Positions 51,372-60,293 of a DNA stretch of 64,000 nt are shown piece after piece. A program made the translations under genes and the position numbers. Below the pieces are notes generated by a model that saw only the letters and a program-made list of their open reading frames with translations, was not told where the DNA came from and did not search any database. Each line of letters begins with the position of its first letter. Position 1 is the first letter of the stretch. The stretch is from Fructobacillus broussonetiae (GTDB lineage: Bacteria > Bacillota > Bacilli > Lactobacillales > Lactobacillaceae), in NCBI RefSeq assembly GCF_018437275.1, contig NZ_JAAMFK010000001.1:62001-126000 (forward strand). The letters run 5' to 3'.

Positions 51372-52295
51372 ATGTCAGTAGGAAAAGACTGCTTAGATTT
51401 GTCGAACTTGGACAAGCAAGAAATCTTTGAGTTAGTTGCCTTAGCGGAGAGCTACGAAAAAGGGCAGAAGCCAAAGGCGTTGAAGAAGGATGTTAAGGTG
51501 GCCAACCTCTTCTTCGAGAATTCCACTCGAACGGTCACGTCTTTCCAAATGGCCGAGCACAACTTGGGACTCAGCCGATTCGATCTTAACCTCGCTGCTT
51601 CTTCTGTCAAAAAAGGCGAGACCTTGTCAGACACCTTAAAGACCGTTGAATCAATCGGCATGGACATTGCGGTGGTTCGCCACTCTGAAGACGCCTGGTT
51701 CAATACGGTGAAGCAAGAAGGCGTGAAGCTCGCATTAGTAAATGCGGGTGACGGAGCTGGGGTTCACCCATCCCAAACCATGCTGGACCTGCTCACCATT
51801 AAGCAGGAATTTGGAAAGTTCGACGGCTTAAACGTCTTGATGGTTGGTGACCTCAGTCACTCACGGGTGGTGAACTCGGACGCCCACGTGTTCAAGAAGC
51901 TCGGTATGGGTTTGACTTTTGCAGGGCCGAAAGAATGGTGGAACGAAGACCTAAACAACTACGGCCGCTACGTCGAACTAGACGAAGGCATCAAGGACGC
52001 CGACGTCGTCATGTGCCTCCGCGTGCAAAACGAACGTCTAGACGACAAGGAAGCCTCAAGCTTTTCAGTAGACGACTACGTTTCACACTACCGAGTTGAT
52101 GAAGCACGAGCCAAGTTGATGAAGGATTCAGCCATCTTCATGCACCCGGGACCAGTTAACCGCGGCATCGAAATCGAATCCAAGCTGGTCGACGGACCAC
52201 GCTCCCGCATCTTCAAGCAAATGAAGAACGGCGTCTTCGCACGCATGGCACTCTTAACCAAGGTGCTTCAAGCAAACGACTGGATGGAGGATTAA
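51372..52295 (+). CDS. pyrB: aspartate carbamoyltransferase
   Basis: A 307-residue enzyme joining carbamoyl phosphate and aspartate, the first committed pyrimidine step. Carbamoyl phosphate site FENSTRTVTSFQMAE, then HPSQTMLDLLT and HPGPVNRGIE. The frame is open to 51330 within the attenuator, but GGGGGCG precedes ATG 51372. It is the first gene of the operon. Confidence 0.95.
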   Translation: MSVGKDCLDLSNLDKQEIFELVALAESYEKGQKPKALKKDVKVANLFFENSTRTVTSFQMAEHNLGLSRFDLNLAASSVKKGETLSDTLKTVESIGMDIAVVRHSEDAWFNTVKQEGVKLALVNAGDGAGVHPSQTMLDLLTIKQEFGKFDGLNVLMVGDLSHSRVVNSDAHVFKKLGMGLTFAGPKEWWNEDLNNYGRYVELDEGIKDADVVMCLRVQNERLDDKEASSFSVDDYVSHYRVDEARAKLMKDSAIFMHPGPVNRGIEIESKLVDGPRSRIFKQMKNGVFARMALLTKVLQANDWMED

Positions 52296-52297
52296 AC

Positions 52298-53560
52298 ATG
52301 AAAACGTTAATCGAAAACATCATCGTGGACGGTGAGCAAACCGACATGATCATTGAAGACGGACGTATCAAGGCTTTCTTGAACGAATCTTCTAAGGAGG
52401 GTTACGACAAAATCATCGACGGAAAGTGTTACACGGCACTTCCGGGTTTGGTCGACGTGCACGTGCACTTCCGCGATCCTGGTCAGGAAGCAAAGGAAAC
52501 GATTGAAACCGGCTCAAAGGCCGCAGCTGCTGGAGGCTTCACTTCCGTCCTCGCCATGGCCAACACAAAGCCGGTCATCGACAACGTCGAACGCTTGGAA
52601 AGCCAGATTAAGCGTAATGAAGAAAACGGTGTAATCAAGGTCGGTCAAATCGCGGCCATCTCAGCGGACCTAACCGGAAAAGAAGTTGGCCCAATCGAAG
52701 AGCTCGCCGATGCTGGAGCAGCCGCTTTCTCAAACGACGGGCACGGTTTGCAATCGGCCAAGACCATGTACGAAGCCCAGCTAGCCATTAAGGCCGCTGG
52801 AAAGGTTTTGTCTGCCCACATCGAAGACGACGACCTCGTCGACGGAGGGGTAATGAACGCGGGTGACCGAGCAGACAAACTCGGCTTGCCAGGAATGAAC
52901 AGCCTGTCTGAATCAAGCCAGCTAGCCCGCGATTTGATGATGGTCCGTCAAACGCGCTGCTCCTACCACGTGGCCCACATTTCAACGAAAGAGTCAGTGG
53001 ACTTAGTTCGCCAAGCCAAGAAGGAGGGCCTTCCGGTAACCGCCGAGGTTTCCCCGCACCACCTCTTCTTGGACGAAACAGACATCATCAGTGATGACCC
53101 CATGTTCAAGATGAATCCACCGCTTCGCTCCCGTGAAGACCGCTTGGCTTTGGTTGCCGGCTTGCTTGACGGCACCATCGACATGGTCGCCACCGACCAC
53201 GCCCCACACCAGGCCCACGAAAAGCAGGGTTCCATGTGTGGCTGCGCCTTCGGAATTGTCGGTTTGGAAACCGCCTTCCCACTGATGTACACGCGCTTTG
53301 TAGCGTCCGGCTTGGTCGACCTGCAAACGCTTCTTAAGTGGATGGTTAAGAATCCGATTGCTGTCTTTGGACTAAAAGACGCAGGAGAGCTCAAGGTCGG
53401 TGATAGTGCGGACCTGACTTTGATAGACCTAACCGAAGAATTTGAAATTGATGCAAAGGACTTCTACTCCAAGGGGAAGAACAGCCCATTCATCGGAGAG
53501 TCAGTCTTTGGACGCGTAAAGAAAACAATGGTCGATGGCAACATCGTCTTTGAACAATAA
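52298..53560 (+). CDS. pyrC: dihydroorotase
   Basis: A 420-residue class I dihydroorotase. Metal ligands are in DVHVHFRDPGQ, and ATDHAPH is the late signature. It closes carbamoyl aspartate to dihydroorotate. The start is 2 bases after the pyrB stop. Confidence 0.96.
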   Translation: MKTLIENIIVDGEQTDMIIEDGRIKAFLNESSKEGYDKIIDGKCYTALPGLVDVHVHFRDPGQEAKETIETGSKAAAAGGFTSVLAMANTKPVIDNVERLESQIKRNEENGVIKVGQIAAISADLTGKEVGPIEELADAGAAAFSNDGHGLQSAKTMYEAQLAIKAAGKVLSAHIEDDDLVDGGVMNAGDRADKLGLPGMNSLSESSQLARDLMMVRQTRCSYHVAHISTKESVDLVRQAKKEGLPVTAEVSPHHLFLDETDIISDDPMFKMNPPLRSREDRLALVAGLLDGTIDMVATDHAPHQAHEKQGSMCGCAFGIVGLETAFPLMYTRFVASGLVDLQTLLKWMVKNPIAVFGLKDAGELKVGDSADLTLIDLTEEFEIDAKDFYSKGKNSPFIGESVFGRVKKTMVDGNIVFEQ

Positions 53561-53570
53561 GGGGAAGCAG

Positions 53571-54677
53571 ATGAAACGGTACTTAGTGTTAGAAAACGGC
53601 TCCATCTACAGCGGTGAAGCGTTCGGATCAAACGAAGAATTGCTCACGGAAGTGGTGTTCTCAACCGGCATGACCGGTTACCAAGAAACCATGACCGACC
53701 CGTCTTACTTCGGGCAAAGCATGGTTTTCACTTATCCATTGATTGGTAACTATGGCATCAACTTGGACGATAACGAAGGAAGCCGCCCGGCGGTGGACGC
53801 GATTGTTGCCAAGGAAATCACCAAGCGCCCATCAAACTTCCGCTCTGTGATGTCAATTCCTGAATACGCCAAGGAAAACGGCGTGGTCGGCATCGAAGGC
53901 GTTGATACGCGTAAGCTTGCTAAGGAACTGCGGACGCAGGGCTCCATGAAGGGCGTGCTGGTTAACAGCCTAGACGAAACAAAGATTCAGGAGCTCTTCG
54001 CCCAGGACTACGACCAACTCCTCGTTGAACGAAGCAAGAAGGAAGAGTACGTGGCTGGTAATGGAAAAGTCAAAGACGAGGGCGCTGTTCGGATTGCACT
54101 CATTGACTTCGGCTTGAAGAACTCCATCGCCCAGGCACTCGAGAAGCGTGGTGTGAACGTCTTGCACTTTGACTGGACAACCGACATCGAAAAGATTCGC
54201 GAAGCTGACCCAGACGGTGTCTTGCTTTCAAACGGTCCTGGTAACCCTGAACTCTACGAAGCATCTTATCCAATGATTCTAGCACTACAAGACGAATACC
54301 CACTCCTCGGTATCTGCCTCGGACACCAACTCTTCGCCTTGGCTAACGGGGCTAAGACCTACAAGATGAAGTTTGGTTACCGCGGCTTCAACCACGCGGT
54401 CTGGGACGTCGATAAGCAAGAAAAGCACTTCACGTCTCAAAACCACGGTTACGCCGTTGACCGTGACTCCGTTAAAGACACTAAGTTAGAAGTAACCCAC
54501 GAAGAAATTAACCAAAACACGGTGGAGGGGGTTCGCTTGAATGACCGCACCGCCTTCTCTGTTCAGTTCCACCCGGATGCTTGCCCTGGTCCACACGATT
54601 CAGAGTACATCTTCGATAAGTTTTTAGCAGCTGTTAAAGATGCGAAAAAGGAGCCTTTCTATGCCAAAGCGAACTGA
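53571..54677 (+). CDS. carA: carbamoyl-phosphate synthase small chain
   Basis: A 368-residue glutamine amidotransferase. The N-terminal domain has VFSTGMTGYQETMTDPSYFGQ. The class I GATase domain has the nucleophile in GICLGHQLFALA and catalytic His/Glu near FHPDACPGPHDSEYIFD. It supplies ammonia to CarB. An ATG 53535 is in frame but inside pyrC; GGGGAAG before ATG 53571 decides the start. Confidence 0.96.
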   Translation: MKRYLVLENGSIYSGEAFGSNEELLTEVVFSTGMTGYQETMTDPSYFGQSMVFTYPLIGNYGINLDDNEGSRPAVDAIVAKEITKRPSNFRSVMSIPEYAKENGVVGIEGVDTRKLAKELRTQGSMKGVLVNSLDETKIQELFAQDYDQLLVERSKKEEYVAGNGKVKDEGAVRIALIDFGLKNSIAQALEKRGVNVLHFDWTTDIEKIREADPDGVLLSNGPGNPELYEASYPMILALQDEYPLLGICLGHQLFALANGAKTYKMKFGYRGFNHAVWDVDKQEKHFTSQNHGYAVDRDSVKDTKLEVTHEEINQNTVEGVRLNDRTAFSVQFHPDACPGPHDSEYIFDKFLAAVKDAKKEPFYAKAN

Positions 54678-57600
54678 TTTAAACAAAATCCTGGTTATTG
54701 GTTCAGGACCAATCATCATCGGACAAGCAGCGGAATTCGACTACTCCGGATCCCAAGCCTGCCTGGCCTTGAAAGAAGAAGGCTACGAAGTGATCTTGGT
54801 GAATTCGAACCCCGCCACGATTATGACGGATAAAGAGATTGCCGACCGGGTTTACGTTGAACCAGAAACGACTGGCTACATTGAACAAATCATTCGCAAG
54901 GAAAAGCCAGACGCCATCCTGCCAACGCTTGGTGGGCAGACCGGATTGAACCTCGCCAAGGAATTGGCCGACTCCGGTTTGCTGGAAGAACTAGACATCG
55001 AACTCCTTGGAACAAAGTTGAAGGCCATTGAACAGGCCGAAGACCGTGAATCCTTTAAGGAATTGATGGCTGACTTAAACGAACCGGTACCCGCCTCAGC
55101 CATCGCAACAAACATGGCAGAAGCAAAGGAAATCGCCGAACGCATTGGTTACCCATTGGTTGTTCGTCCAGCTTACACACTGGGTGGTTCCGGTGGCGGT
55201 TTCGTTCACAACGACGAAGAACTCGAACATATCGCTGCCCACGGTTTGGACCTCTCACCAGTAACCCAGGTCTTGATTGAAGAATCCATCGCGGGCTTTA
55301 AGGAAATCGAATTCGAGGTCATGCGTGACCGCGAAAACAACGCCTTGATCGTTGCCTCAATGGAAAACATCGACCCAGTTGGTGTGCACACCGGTGACTC
55401 AGTCGTTGTCTCACCAACACAAACACTGGCCGACCGCGAGTTTCAAATGATGCGTGATTCCGCCTTGAAGATCATCCGCGCTTTGAAAATTGAGGGTGGG
55501 GTGAACATCCAAATGGCGCTGGACCCACAGTCCTTTAACTACCGCATCATCGAGGTGAACCCACGAGTATCCCGTTCATCTGCCTTAGCTTCTAAGGCAA
55601 CGGGTTATCCAATCGCCAAGATGGCTGCCAAAATTGCGGTCGGCCTGAATTTGGATGAAATCAAAAATCCCATCACGATGACGACCTGGGCGGCCTTCGA
55701 GCCTGCCTTGGACTATGTTGTCGTTAAGATTCCACGCTTCCCATTCGACAAGTTCAAGGATGTTGAACCAACGCTTGGCACGCAAATGAAGGCAACCGGA
55801 GAAGTCATGGCCATCGGTCGTAACTTCGAAGAAGCCATGCAAAAGGCGGTATCATCTCTGAAAAGTACGCAAAACGACTTCTCGGGGGATGCCTACGCCG
55901 AAATATCTGTCGCAGACATGAAGGCCAAGCTCATGCCCGCCACAAACGACCGACTCTTCATGATTGCGGAACTGCTCCGTCGCGGTGTGAGTGTCGAAGA
56001 AATTCATGACATCACCCAGATGGACTTCTTCTTTCTGGATAAGGTTGAAAACGTGGTGGCCTTTGAACGTAAGTTGAAGCAGGTCTTTGATAAGGACGAA
56101 CTTCGTCGCGCTAAGGAGCTTGGCTTCCCAGACGAATACATTGCAAAGCTAAGCGGACAACCTGAAAGCGCTATCCGAAAGCTGCGCAAGGACGAAGGCG
56201 TCTTACCCGTCTACAAGATGGTCGACACGGCCGCCGGTGAATTCGAATCCAAGACGCCTTACTACTACTCAACCTACGAAGAGGAAAACGAATCCGTTAA
56301 GTCGGACAAGCCTTCCATCTTGGTTGTTGGTTCCGGACCAATCCGGATTGGGCAGGGAGTCGAATTCGACTACGCCACGGTGCACGCCGTAAAGGCCATC
56401 CAAAAGGCGGGTTACGAAGCCATCATCATTAACTCAAACCCCGAAACGGTTTCAACCGACTTTGCTATCTCTGACAAGCTCTACTTCGAACCGTTGACGC
56501 GTGAACACGTGTTGAACGTGATCGATTTGGAACAGCCGGAAGGTGTGCTTCTCCAGTTCGGTGGCCAAACAGCCATCAACTTGGCTGCTGCCATCAACGA
56601 AAACGGCACCATAATCTTAGGAACGGACCTGAAGGCCATCGACCTGGCCGAAGATCGAGACAGTTTCAACCACATCATTCAAAAGCTCGGTTTGCACCAA
56701 CCAAAGGCCGCATTCGCCATCTCACAAGAGGAAGCAAAAGAAAAGGCCAAGGAAGTCGGTTACCCAGTCTTGATTCGTCCATCGTACGTGATTGGTGGAC
56801 AGGGGATGGCCGTCATCCAAAACGAAGCGGAATTGCAGGGCTACTTAAACGTAGCCGCTTGGGTTTCAAACGACCACCCAGTCTTGATTGATTCCTACTT
56901 GGCCGGTCAAGAAGCCGAGCTGGACTTGCTTTCAGACGGTAAGGAAGTCAGCATCCCCGGCATCATGGCCCACATCGAACGCTCTGGGGTTCACTCAGGT
57001 GACTCCATGGCGGTTTACCCAGCCATCACGCTTTCAGACGATGTTGTCGACCAAATGGTCGATGCTTCAACGAAGCTTGCCAATGAACTTGGTGTCATCG
57101 GGTTGATGAACATGCAGTTCATCATCCACGAAGGCAAGGCCTACGTGATTGAAGTGAACCCACGAGCCTCACGGACGGTGCCATTCTTGTCCAAGGTCAC
57201 GAAGATGGCCATGACACAGATTGCGACTTGGCTCTCGATGGGAAAGTCGCTTTCGGACCTGGGCATTAAGCCAGGCCTCAAGCCAGCAGGAAACATGATT
57301 CACGTCAAGGCGCCGGTCTTCTCCTTTGAGAAGTTAAACGACGCCAACACAAAGTTGGCACCAGAAATGAAGTCAACGGGTGAAGTCATGGGCTCTGCAC
57401 CAGACTTTGCTACCGCACTCCAAAAGGCATTCGTAGCTGCTGGTGTGAAGGCACCGGTGGCAAAGCGACTCGTGCTAAATAACGTGGGCGACGACGCTGT
57501 CGAAATGGCAGAAACGCTAAAAAAGATGACTGGTGCGGGTTGGACTTTGGAAGCGTCAGAAGAATCGGTAAAGTCACTTGAAAAGGTAGGTTTTGCTGTA

Positions 57601-57819
57601 AGTGCGCTTATTACTAAGGACGAAGTAGAAGCCGAAATGGTTGCTGGAACGATCGATTTGCTCGTCGATTTCGGCACAAACGAAGAAGCGGTATGGCGCG
57701 GCATGGCCGTCGAACAGGGAACAGCCTTTGTCTCCGCCATCGACACATTCTTGGCTTACGCAAAAGCATTCGAGAACCTCGATGCAGAGAAGAAAGTTTA
57801 CGAATTAGGAGAAGGATAA
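54661..57819 (+). CDS. carB: carbamoyl-phosphate synthase large chain
   Basis: A 1052-residue synthetase with two ATP-grasp halves (about 1-550 and 550-930) and a C-terminal MGS-like regulatory domain. KILVIGSGPIIIGQAAEFDYSG begins the first half, and ILVVGSGPIRIGQGVEFDYAT begins the second. The start ATG 54661 overlaps carA by 17 bases behind AAAAAGGAG. As the only CPSase here it serves pyrimidine synthesis. Confidence 0.97.
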   Translation: MPKRTDLNKILVIGSGPIIIGQAAEFDYSGSQACLALKEEGYEVILVNSNPATIMTDKEIADRVYVEPETTGYIEQIIRKEKPDAILPTLGGQTGLNLAKELADSGLLEELDIELLGTKLKAIEQAEDRESFKELMADLNEPVPASAIATNMAEAKEIAERIGYPLVVRPAYTLGGSGGGFVHNDEELEHIAAHGLDLSPVTQVLIEESIAGFKEIEFEVMRDRENNALIVASMENIDPVGVHTGDSVVVSPTQTLADREFQMMRDSALKIIRALKIEGGVNIQMALDPQSFNYRIIEVNPRVSRSSALASKATGYPIAKMAAKIAVGLNLDEIKNPITMTTWAAFEPALDYVVVKIPRFPFDKFKDVEPTLGTQMKATGEVMAIGRNFEEAMQKAVSSLKSTQNDFSGDAYAEISVADMKAKLMPATNDRLFMIAELLRRGVSVEEIHDITQMDFFFLDKVENVVAFERKLKQVFDKDELRRAKELGFPDEYIAKLSGQPESAIRKLRKDEGVLPVYKMVDTAAGEFESKTPYYYSTYEEENESVKSDKPSILVVGSGPIRIGQGVEFDYATVHAVKAIQKAGYEAIIINSNPETVSTDFAISDKLYFEPLTREHVLNVIDLEQPEGVLLQFGGQTAINLAAAINENGTIILGTDLKAIDLAEDRDSFNHIIQKLGLHQPKAAFAISQEEAKEKAKEVGYPVLIRPSYVIGGQGMAVIQNEAELQGYLNVAAWVSNDHPVLIDSYLAGQEAELDLLSDGKEVSIPGIMAHIERSGVHSGDSMAVYPAITLSDDVVDQMVDASTKLANELGVIGLMNMQFIIHEGKAYVIEVNPRASRTVPFLSKVTKMAMTQIATWLSMGKSLSDLGIKPGLKPAGNMIHVKAPVFSFEKLNDANTKLAPEMKSTGEVMGSAPDFATALQKAFVAAGVKAPVAKRLVLNNVGDDAVEMAETLKKMTGAGWTLEASEESVKSLEKVGFAVSALITKDEVEAEMVAGTIDLLVDFGTNEEAVWRGMAVEQGTAFVSAIDTFLAYAKAFENLDAEKKVYELGEG

Positions 57820-57820
57820 C

Positions 57821-58747
57821 ATGAACTTGAAAACAAGCATTGCAAACAACCACTTTGAAATGCCATTCTTGAACGCATCCGGCATTATCTGCCAGACGCA
57901 AGAAGAACTCGATTCTTTGGAAGCAACCAAGGAACTCGGTGGAATCGTGACGAAGTCAGCTACCTTGCAGCCACGCGAGGGTAACGAACAACCCCGCTAC
58001 TACGATTTGGCAAACGGATCAATCAATTCCATGGGGCTCCCAAACTTGGGTTACCCATTCTACTTGGACTACGTGCAACATGATCACAGTAAGCCAACGA
58101 TTCTGTCCGTTGCTGGAATGAACGCCGATGACGCCATCGAACTCATGCGTAAGGTGCAGGATTCCGACTACGAAGGTTTGACGGAATTGAACTTGTCTTG
58201 TCCAAATGTGATTGGCCATCCGCAAACGGCCTACGACTTTGAAGCAACCGAAAAGATTTTGACGACGGTTTGCTCCTTCTTCAAGAAGCCATTCGGTGTG
58301 AAGTTGCCACCTTACTTTGACTTAGCCCACTTTGACGGGATTGCCAAGGTCTTGAACAAGTTCCCACTCACACACGTGAACACGATTAATTCGGTTGGTA
58401 ACGGTCTGGTCGTTGACGTTGATAAGGAACAGGTTGTGACGAAGGCAAAGGGTGGCTTTGGAGGACTTGGTGGGGCAATGGTTTTGCCAACTGCCTTGGC
58501 GAACGTTCGCGCCCTGCGCCTTCGTTTAAACGACGACATCGCCATCATCGGAACTGGTGGGGTAACGACTGGAGTGGATGTTTTCGCCCACATTCTCTGT
58601 GGGGCTGACATGGTTTCTGTTGGAACCCAAGTCATTAAGGAAGGCCTGGGTGTCTACGCCCGCCTCCAAAAGGAACTCGAAGAAATCATGGCTGACAAGG
58701 GTTATGAATCACTCGACGACTTCCGCGGCAAGGTAAAAGAACTGTAA
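57821..58747 (+). CDS. pyrD: dihydroorotate dehydrogenase, class 1A
   Basis: A 308-residue FMN enzyme. FLNASGIICQTQEEL and the catalytic Cys in LTELNLSCPNV are typical of the fumarate-using class 1A. FGGLGGAMVLPTAL follows. There is no pyrK gene for an electron-transfer subunit, which supports class 1A. It starts 1 base after carB. Confidence 0.94.
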   Translation: MNLKTSIANNHFEMPFLNASGIICQTQEELDSLEATKELGGIVTKSATLQPREGNEQPRYYDLANGSINSMGLPNLGYPFYLDYVQHDHSKPTILSVAGMNADDAIELMRKVQDSDYEGLTELNLSCPNVIGHPQTAYDFEATEKILTTVCSFFKKPFGVKLPPYFDLAHFDGIAKVLNKFPLTHVNTINSVGNGLVVDVDKEQVVTKAKGGFGGLGGAMVLPTALANVRALRLRLNDDIAIIGTGGVTTGVDVFAHILCGADMVSVGTQVIKEGLGVYARLQKELEEIMADKGYESLDDFRGKVKEL

Positions 58748-58761
58748 GAAGGAGACAAGAC

Positions 58762-59478
58762 ATGGCAAAACCATTGATGATTGCACTGGACTTTCCAACC
58801 GGGAAACGGGCGCTGGACTTCCTTTCGGCCTTTGATCAACCCGAAAAATTGACGGTCAAAATCGGGATGGAACTTTTTTACGCGGAAGGGCCAAGTATTA
58901 TTGAACGTGTCAAAGCCCTTGGCTGCGACATCTTCCTCGATTTGAAGCTTTTCGACATCCCAAACACCGTGAAGCAAGCCATGCATCGTTTGGCCTTGCT
59001 TGGTGTCAATTACGTCACGGTCCATGGGCTCGGAGGCTCTGAAATGATCGCGGCCGCAAAGGCTGGCTTGAAGGAAGGGGCCGAAGAGGCCGGTTTGAAA
59101 GAGCCCGTCTTGCTGGCTGTCACGGAATTAACATCCATCTCAGACCAGGTGTTGAAAGAAGAACAAAACGTTCAATTGCCAATGAAGGATATGGTTTTGT
59201 CGCTTGCACAAACGGCTCGAAAGGCCGGGGCAGACGGTGTTGTCTGCTCGAGTCAAGAACTCCAAACACTGAATGAATCAATGGCTGATGGTTTCTTCTA
59301 CCTCGTGCCTGGCATCCGCTTGCCAGAAGACGGTGTCCAAGATCAAAAGCGGGTGGCAAGCCCAGCCTTTGCACGTAAAAACGGGGCGTCGGCCATCGTT
59401 GTCGGCCGTCCCATCACGAAGAACGCCTACGTAAAGGAAGCCTACAATCGCTATGAAGAGGACTGGTTGGACGCCTAA
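58762..59478 (+). CDS. pyrF: orotidine 5'-phosphate decarboxylase
   Basis: A 238-residue TIM-barrel enzyme making UMP. The catalytic Lys-Asp region is FLDLKLFDIPNTV, and the phosphate site is FYLVPGIRLPEDGVQDQKR. AAGGAGA precedes ATG 58762. Confidence 0.96.
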   Translation: MAKPLMIALDFPTGKRALDFLSAFDQPEKLTVKIGMELFYAEGPSIIERVKALGCDIFLDLKLFDIPNTVKQAMHRLALLGVNYVTVHGLGGSEMIAAAKAGLKEGAEEAGLKEPVLLAVTELTSISDQVLKEEQNVQLPMKDMVLSLAQTARKAGADGVVCSSQELQTLNESMADGFFYLVPGIRLPEDGVQDQKRVASPAFARKNGASAIVVGRPITKNAYVKEAYNRYEEDWLDA

Positions 59479-59482
59479 GTTA

Positions 59483-59530
59483 ACGTTTCGATTCAAGAAA
59501 CGGGCCCATCCACGGTCAAGTGGGTCCAAC
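59483..59530 (+). other. two hairpins in the pyrF-pyrE gap
   Basis: CGTTTC and GAAACG form one hairpin (about 59484-59502). GGGCCCA and TGGGTCC form another (59503-59530). Neither has a T-run, so they may be processing or partial termination signals between the two genes. Confidence 0.55.
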
Positions 59531-59565
59531 AACCAGCATTTTTAAACTGAAAGGAAGAACACACC

Positions 59566-60195
59566 ATGACAAACACCGCTGAAATTTCAAAGCAACTCCT
59601 CGAAAAGAAAATCGTTTCCTTCAAGGAAAGTGGTCACTACGAATTTGCTTCTGGTATCCATTCACCAATCTACACGGACTTGCGCCAGACAATTTCTTAC
59701 CCAGCCTTGCGTAAGCAAATCACGAAGGCTTTGGCAAAGCAGATTCAAGATATGTACCCAGAAGTGACGGTTATCGCTGGAGTGGCGACAGCTGGTATCC
59801 CACAGGCCGCTTTGGTCGCAGAGGAAATGAACCTCCCAATGGTTTACGTTCGCTCAAAGCCAAAAGATCACGGGAAGGGCAAGCAGATTGAAGGTGTTTT
59901 GAACGATGACGACCAAGTGGTGTTGATTGATGACTTGCTTTCAACCGGTGGCTCCGTCTTGAAGGCCGCCCAAGCCGTAACGAAGGAAGGATATCAGGTT
60001 GCCGGTATCTCTGCCATCTTTTCTTACGGCTTCACGGATTTGAAGAAGAACATGGACGAAGCCGGTTTTGCTTACGGGACCATCTTGAACTACCAGGATT
60101 TGCTTAGTGCCGCACACGAAGGCAACTGGCTCTCAGATGAACATTTGGAGTCCTACAAGGCCTTCCAGTCCGATCCATGGGGATTTGACCGCTAA
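59566..60195 (+). CDS. pyrE: orotate phosphoribosyltransferase
   Basis: A 209-residue transferase making OMP from orotate and PRPP. The PRPP motif is VVLIDDLLSTGGS. KPKDHGKGKQIEG holds the catalytic Lys loop. GGAAGAA precedes ATG 59566. It is the last gene of the operon. Confidence 0.96.
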   Translation: MTNTAEISKQLLEKKIVSFKESGHYEFASGIHSPIYTDLRQTISYPALRKQITKALAKQIQDMYPEVTVIAGVATAGIPQAALVAEEMNLPMVYVRSKPKDHGKGKQIEGVLNDDDQVVLIDDLLSTGGSVLKAAQAVTKEGYQVAGISAIFSYGFTDLKKNMDEAGFAYGTILNYQDLLSAAHEGNWLSDEHLESYKAFQSDPWGFDR

Positions 60196-60252
60196 GCGGT
60201 TGGATGCGCATGGAGGCTGCTGTTAGAGAACAGTTCCTTGAATATGTACATG

Positions 60253-60289
60253 AAAAAAAGAACCCCCGAAGGGGTTCTTTTTGTTTTTT
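60253..60289. terminator. bidirectional terminator between pyrE and the alpha-glucosidase gene
   Basis: AAAAAGAACCCC and GGGGTTCTTTTT pair around a CGAA loop. The A and T runs serve both strands. Confidence 0.93.
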
Positions 60290-60293
60290 CATC

